Assembly (NCBI GenBank): GCA_030323885.1
Contig: JASIRB010000504.1
Span: 1-64,000 of the forward strand
DNA from: Branchipolynoe longqiensis
Taxonomy: Eukaryota > Annelida > Polychaeta > Phyllodocida > Polynoidae
Reading direction: 5' to 3'
Length of the DNA: 64,000 nt
The position numbers and the translations under genes were made by a program. Below, piece after piece: positions 62,881 through 64,000 of this stretch (position 1 is the stretch's first letter; each line of letters opens with the position of its first letter). The notes under the pieces are model-generated. The model did not search any database, was not told where the DNA came from, and saw nothing but the letters and a program-made list of their open reading frames with translations.

Positions 62881-63484
62881 CTTAACCTACCGGTAGTCTT
62901 ATCTGCATTGTTTCCGAGTCTAATTCAAACCCCCAAAACATCAATTTTGTTGTAGGTTCCAGCACAGACTTTTCTAGGTTTATTTTAAACCCCAACTTCC
63001 TAAAGCTGTCTCTTAATTCCAAAATTGCTTCCCTACATTCCTGTTTTGTTCTACCAATCATGAAGCTATCGTCCAGATATGGGAATCCTATAAACCCTTT
63101 TTCTGCCAAATCTGCATAAATAGGTTTTAACAATTTTGTAAAAATATGTGGACCTGGTGACAGGCCATTTGGTAATACTTGATACTCGAGTAACTTCTTT
63201 CCTATTCGAAACCTCAAATATTTCTTATGGGTTTTTAATATTGGCACAGAGTAATATGCATCTGTCAGATCTGCACTCACCAACCAACTTCCATGTTCTA
63301 TCAGTTCTAGTGCTGTTTTTAAATTATACATCTTGAAATGCTCATAGCTTATTATTTTATTTAGTTCTGTCAGGTCCAAAATCATTCTAAATTTCCCTTC
63401 CTGGTCTTTCTCGGGCTGGGATCTCCGTGTGGCGCGCTTCGGGGGCCTACCGGCCGGCCAAGATGTTTGTCGGGTGCGCTGCAT
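62881..63484 (-). CDS. reverse transcriptase of the DIRS1-like element
   Basis: Conserved RT blocks are in order: KFRMILDLTELNKII, VSADLTDAYYSVPI (catalytic Asp), QVLPNGLSPGPHIFTKLL and FPYLDDSFMIG (YLDD). The frame is open for 200 codons and ends at the frame change before RNase H. It differs strongly from the RT of the PAT/Ngaro-type element, so it belongs to another lineage of tyrosine-recombinase elements. Confidence 0.85.
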
Positions 63485-63486
63485 GA

Positions 63487-63998
63487 TTATTTATTCCTTG
63501 GGTGACTTTGTTTGACGTGGGTGTTGGATCTTGGGTGCCTTGGGAGGATAGTATGGGTCGTTGTTAGCTTGAAATATTTCCACTGTGGAGGATCGCCACT
63601 GAGTGCCTGTGCGGGGGGAGGTTCGGTAGGTGTTCGTCTTTGCCGCTTGGGGCGTGGTGGGTACCCGGCTTCAACCCAGTCTTCCACATCGGAATCCTCC
63701 CCATCTTCCCGCTGGATAGGGGGAGGGGCAATTTACTTCTGCCCGTAGGTGTTGGTGGCAACATATACATGGCTAATGTACGTTGAGGGCATGGGGGATC
63801 GAAATATCGATCACCCATTACAGTTTCCTGCAACATACCCAATTCCACTGCCTTCTTAATAGGGACAGAGCCAAGAGTGCATCTATTGTACACGCAATTT
63901 ACCAGGTGGGGATACCTATCAGGGATAGTAGCAACTGGGATATCGCTATCCCATTTTAGCTTACCTAGCTCCAACCGTTCGAGACGAAGTGCCATCGT
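63487..63998 (-). CDS. upstream ORF of the DIRS1-like element, cut by the window
   Basis: A minus-strand frame from 63995 to 63564 (MALRLERLELGKLKWD...) is followed by an overlapping Pro/Lys-rich frame to 63487. There is no recognisable domain; position immediately upstream of the RT suggests the end of the gag-like ORF1. The element continues beyond the window. Confidence 0.4.
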
Positions 63999-64000
63999 CC

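Overview
The window is animal (metazoan) DNA, most likely from a marine invertebrate; the species cannot be fixed from sequence alone. The evidence is GT-AG introns, TATA-box promoters, a tRNA-derived SINE, and a transposon mix (Polinton/Maverick, PAT/Ngaro- and DIRS-type tyrosine-recombinase retrotransposons, PIF/Harbinger, Ty3/gypsy, LINE) typical of molluscs, lancelets, brachiopods and similar animals. I found no convincing host gene. Nearly every long open frame belongs to a mobile element, so this reads as a nested transposon graveyard with a few young insertions.

Layout. 1-7966: a gypsy pol scrap, a gag-like frame with an SR tract and a zinc-binding cluster, two non-autonomous DNA transposons (2448-2969, 3106-3875), a DIRS-type fragment and a 65-bp tandem array. 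7973-34733: one complete but decayed Polinton (26.8 kb) with ~780-bp terminal inverted repeats and a CATATG target duplication. It holds family B DNA polymerase, packaging ATPase, retroviral-type integrase, penton-like and double-jelly-roll capsid genes, an adenain-like protease, a PC4-like two-exon gene and several unknown genes. Inside it sit a truncated LINE (9.7-11.2 kb), a nearly intact PAT/Ngaro-type element with classical split direct repeats (12.27-17.64 kb) and a GC-rich DIRS-type fragment that split the ATPase (25.8-27.8 kb). 35.1-42.7 kb: three degraded GC-rich DIRS-type copies, a SINE with an 11-bp target duplication and a gypsy pol fragment. 42.9-49.5 kb: satellite-like repeats, a palindrome-rich DNA transposon, a Harbinger-type MITE, a second SINE and a TATA-containing repeat block.

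49676-59760: a PIF/Harbinger element (TTA target duplication) with a damaged transposase and a spliced accessory gene, convergently transcribed from TATA promoters. It is interrupted by an apparently intact 5.27-kb Ty3/gypsy element (49783-55047) with identical 127-bp LTRs, a CTCGG target duplication and one uninterrupted 1305-codon gag-pol frame, the best candidate for a recently mobile element here. 59.9-64.0 kb: a DIRS1-like element on the minus strand (tyrosine recombinase, RNase H, RT) that runs off the window and contains a second Harbinger end and an internal duplication.

The relative order of insertions can be read from the nesting: Polinton first, then LINE, PAT and DIRS insertions within it; separately, an inverted-repeat sequence was split by Harbinger, which was split by gypsy. 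Almost all core Polinton genes carry stops, frameshifts or deletions, while the PC4-like gene and two unknown frames stay open.
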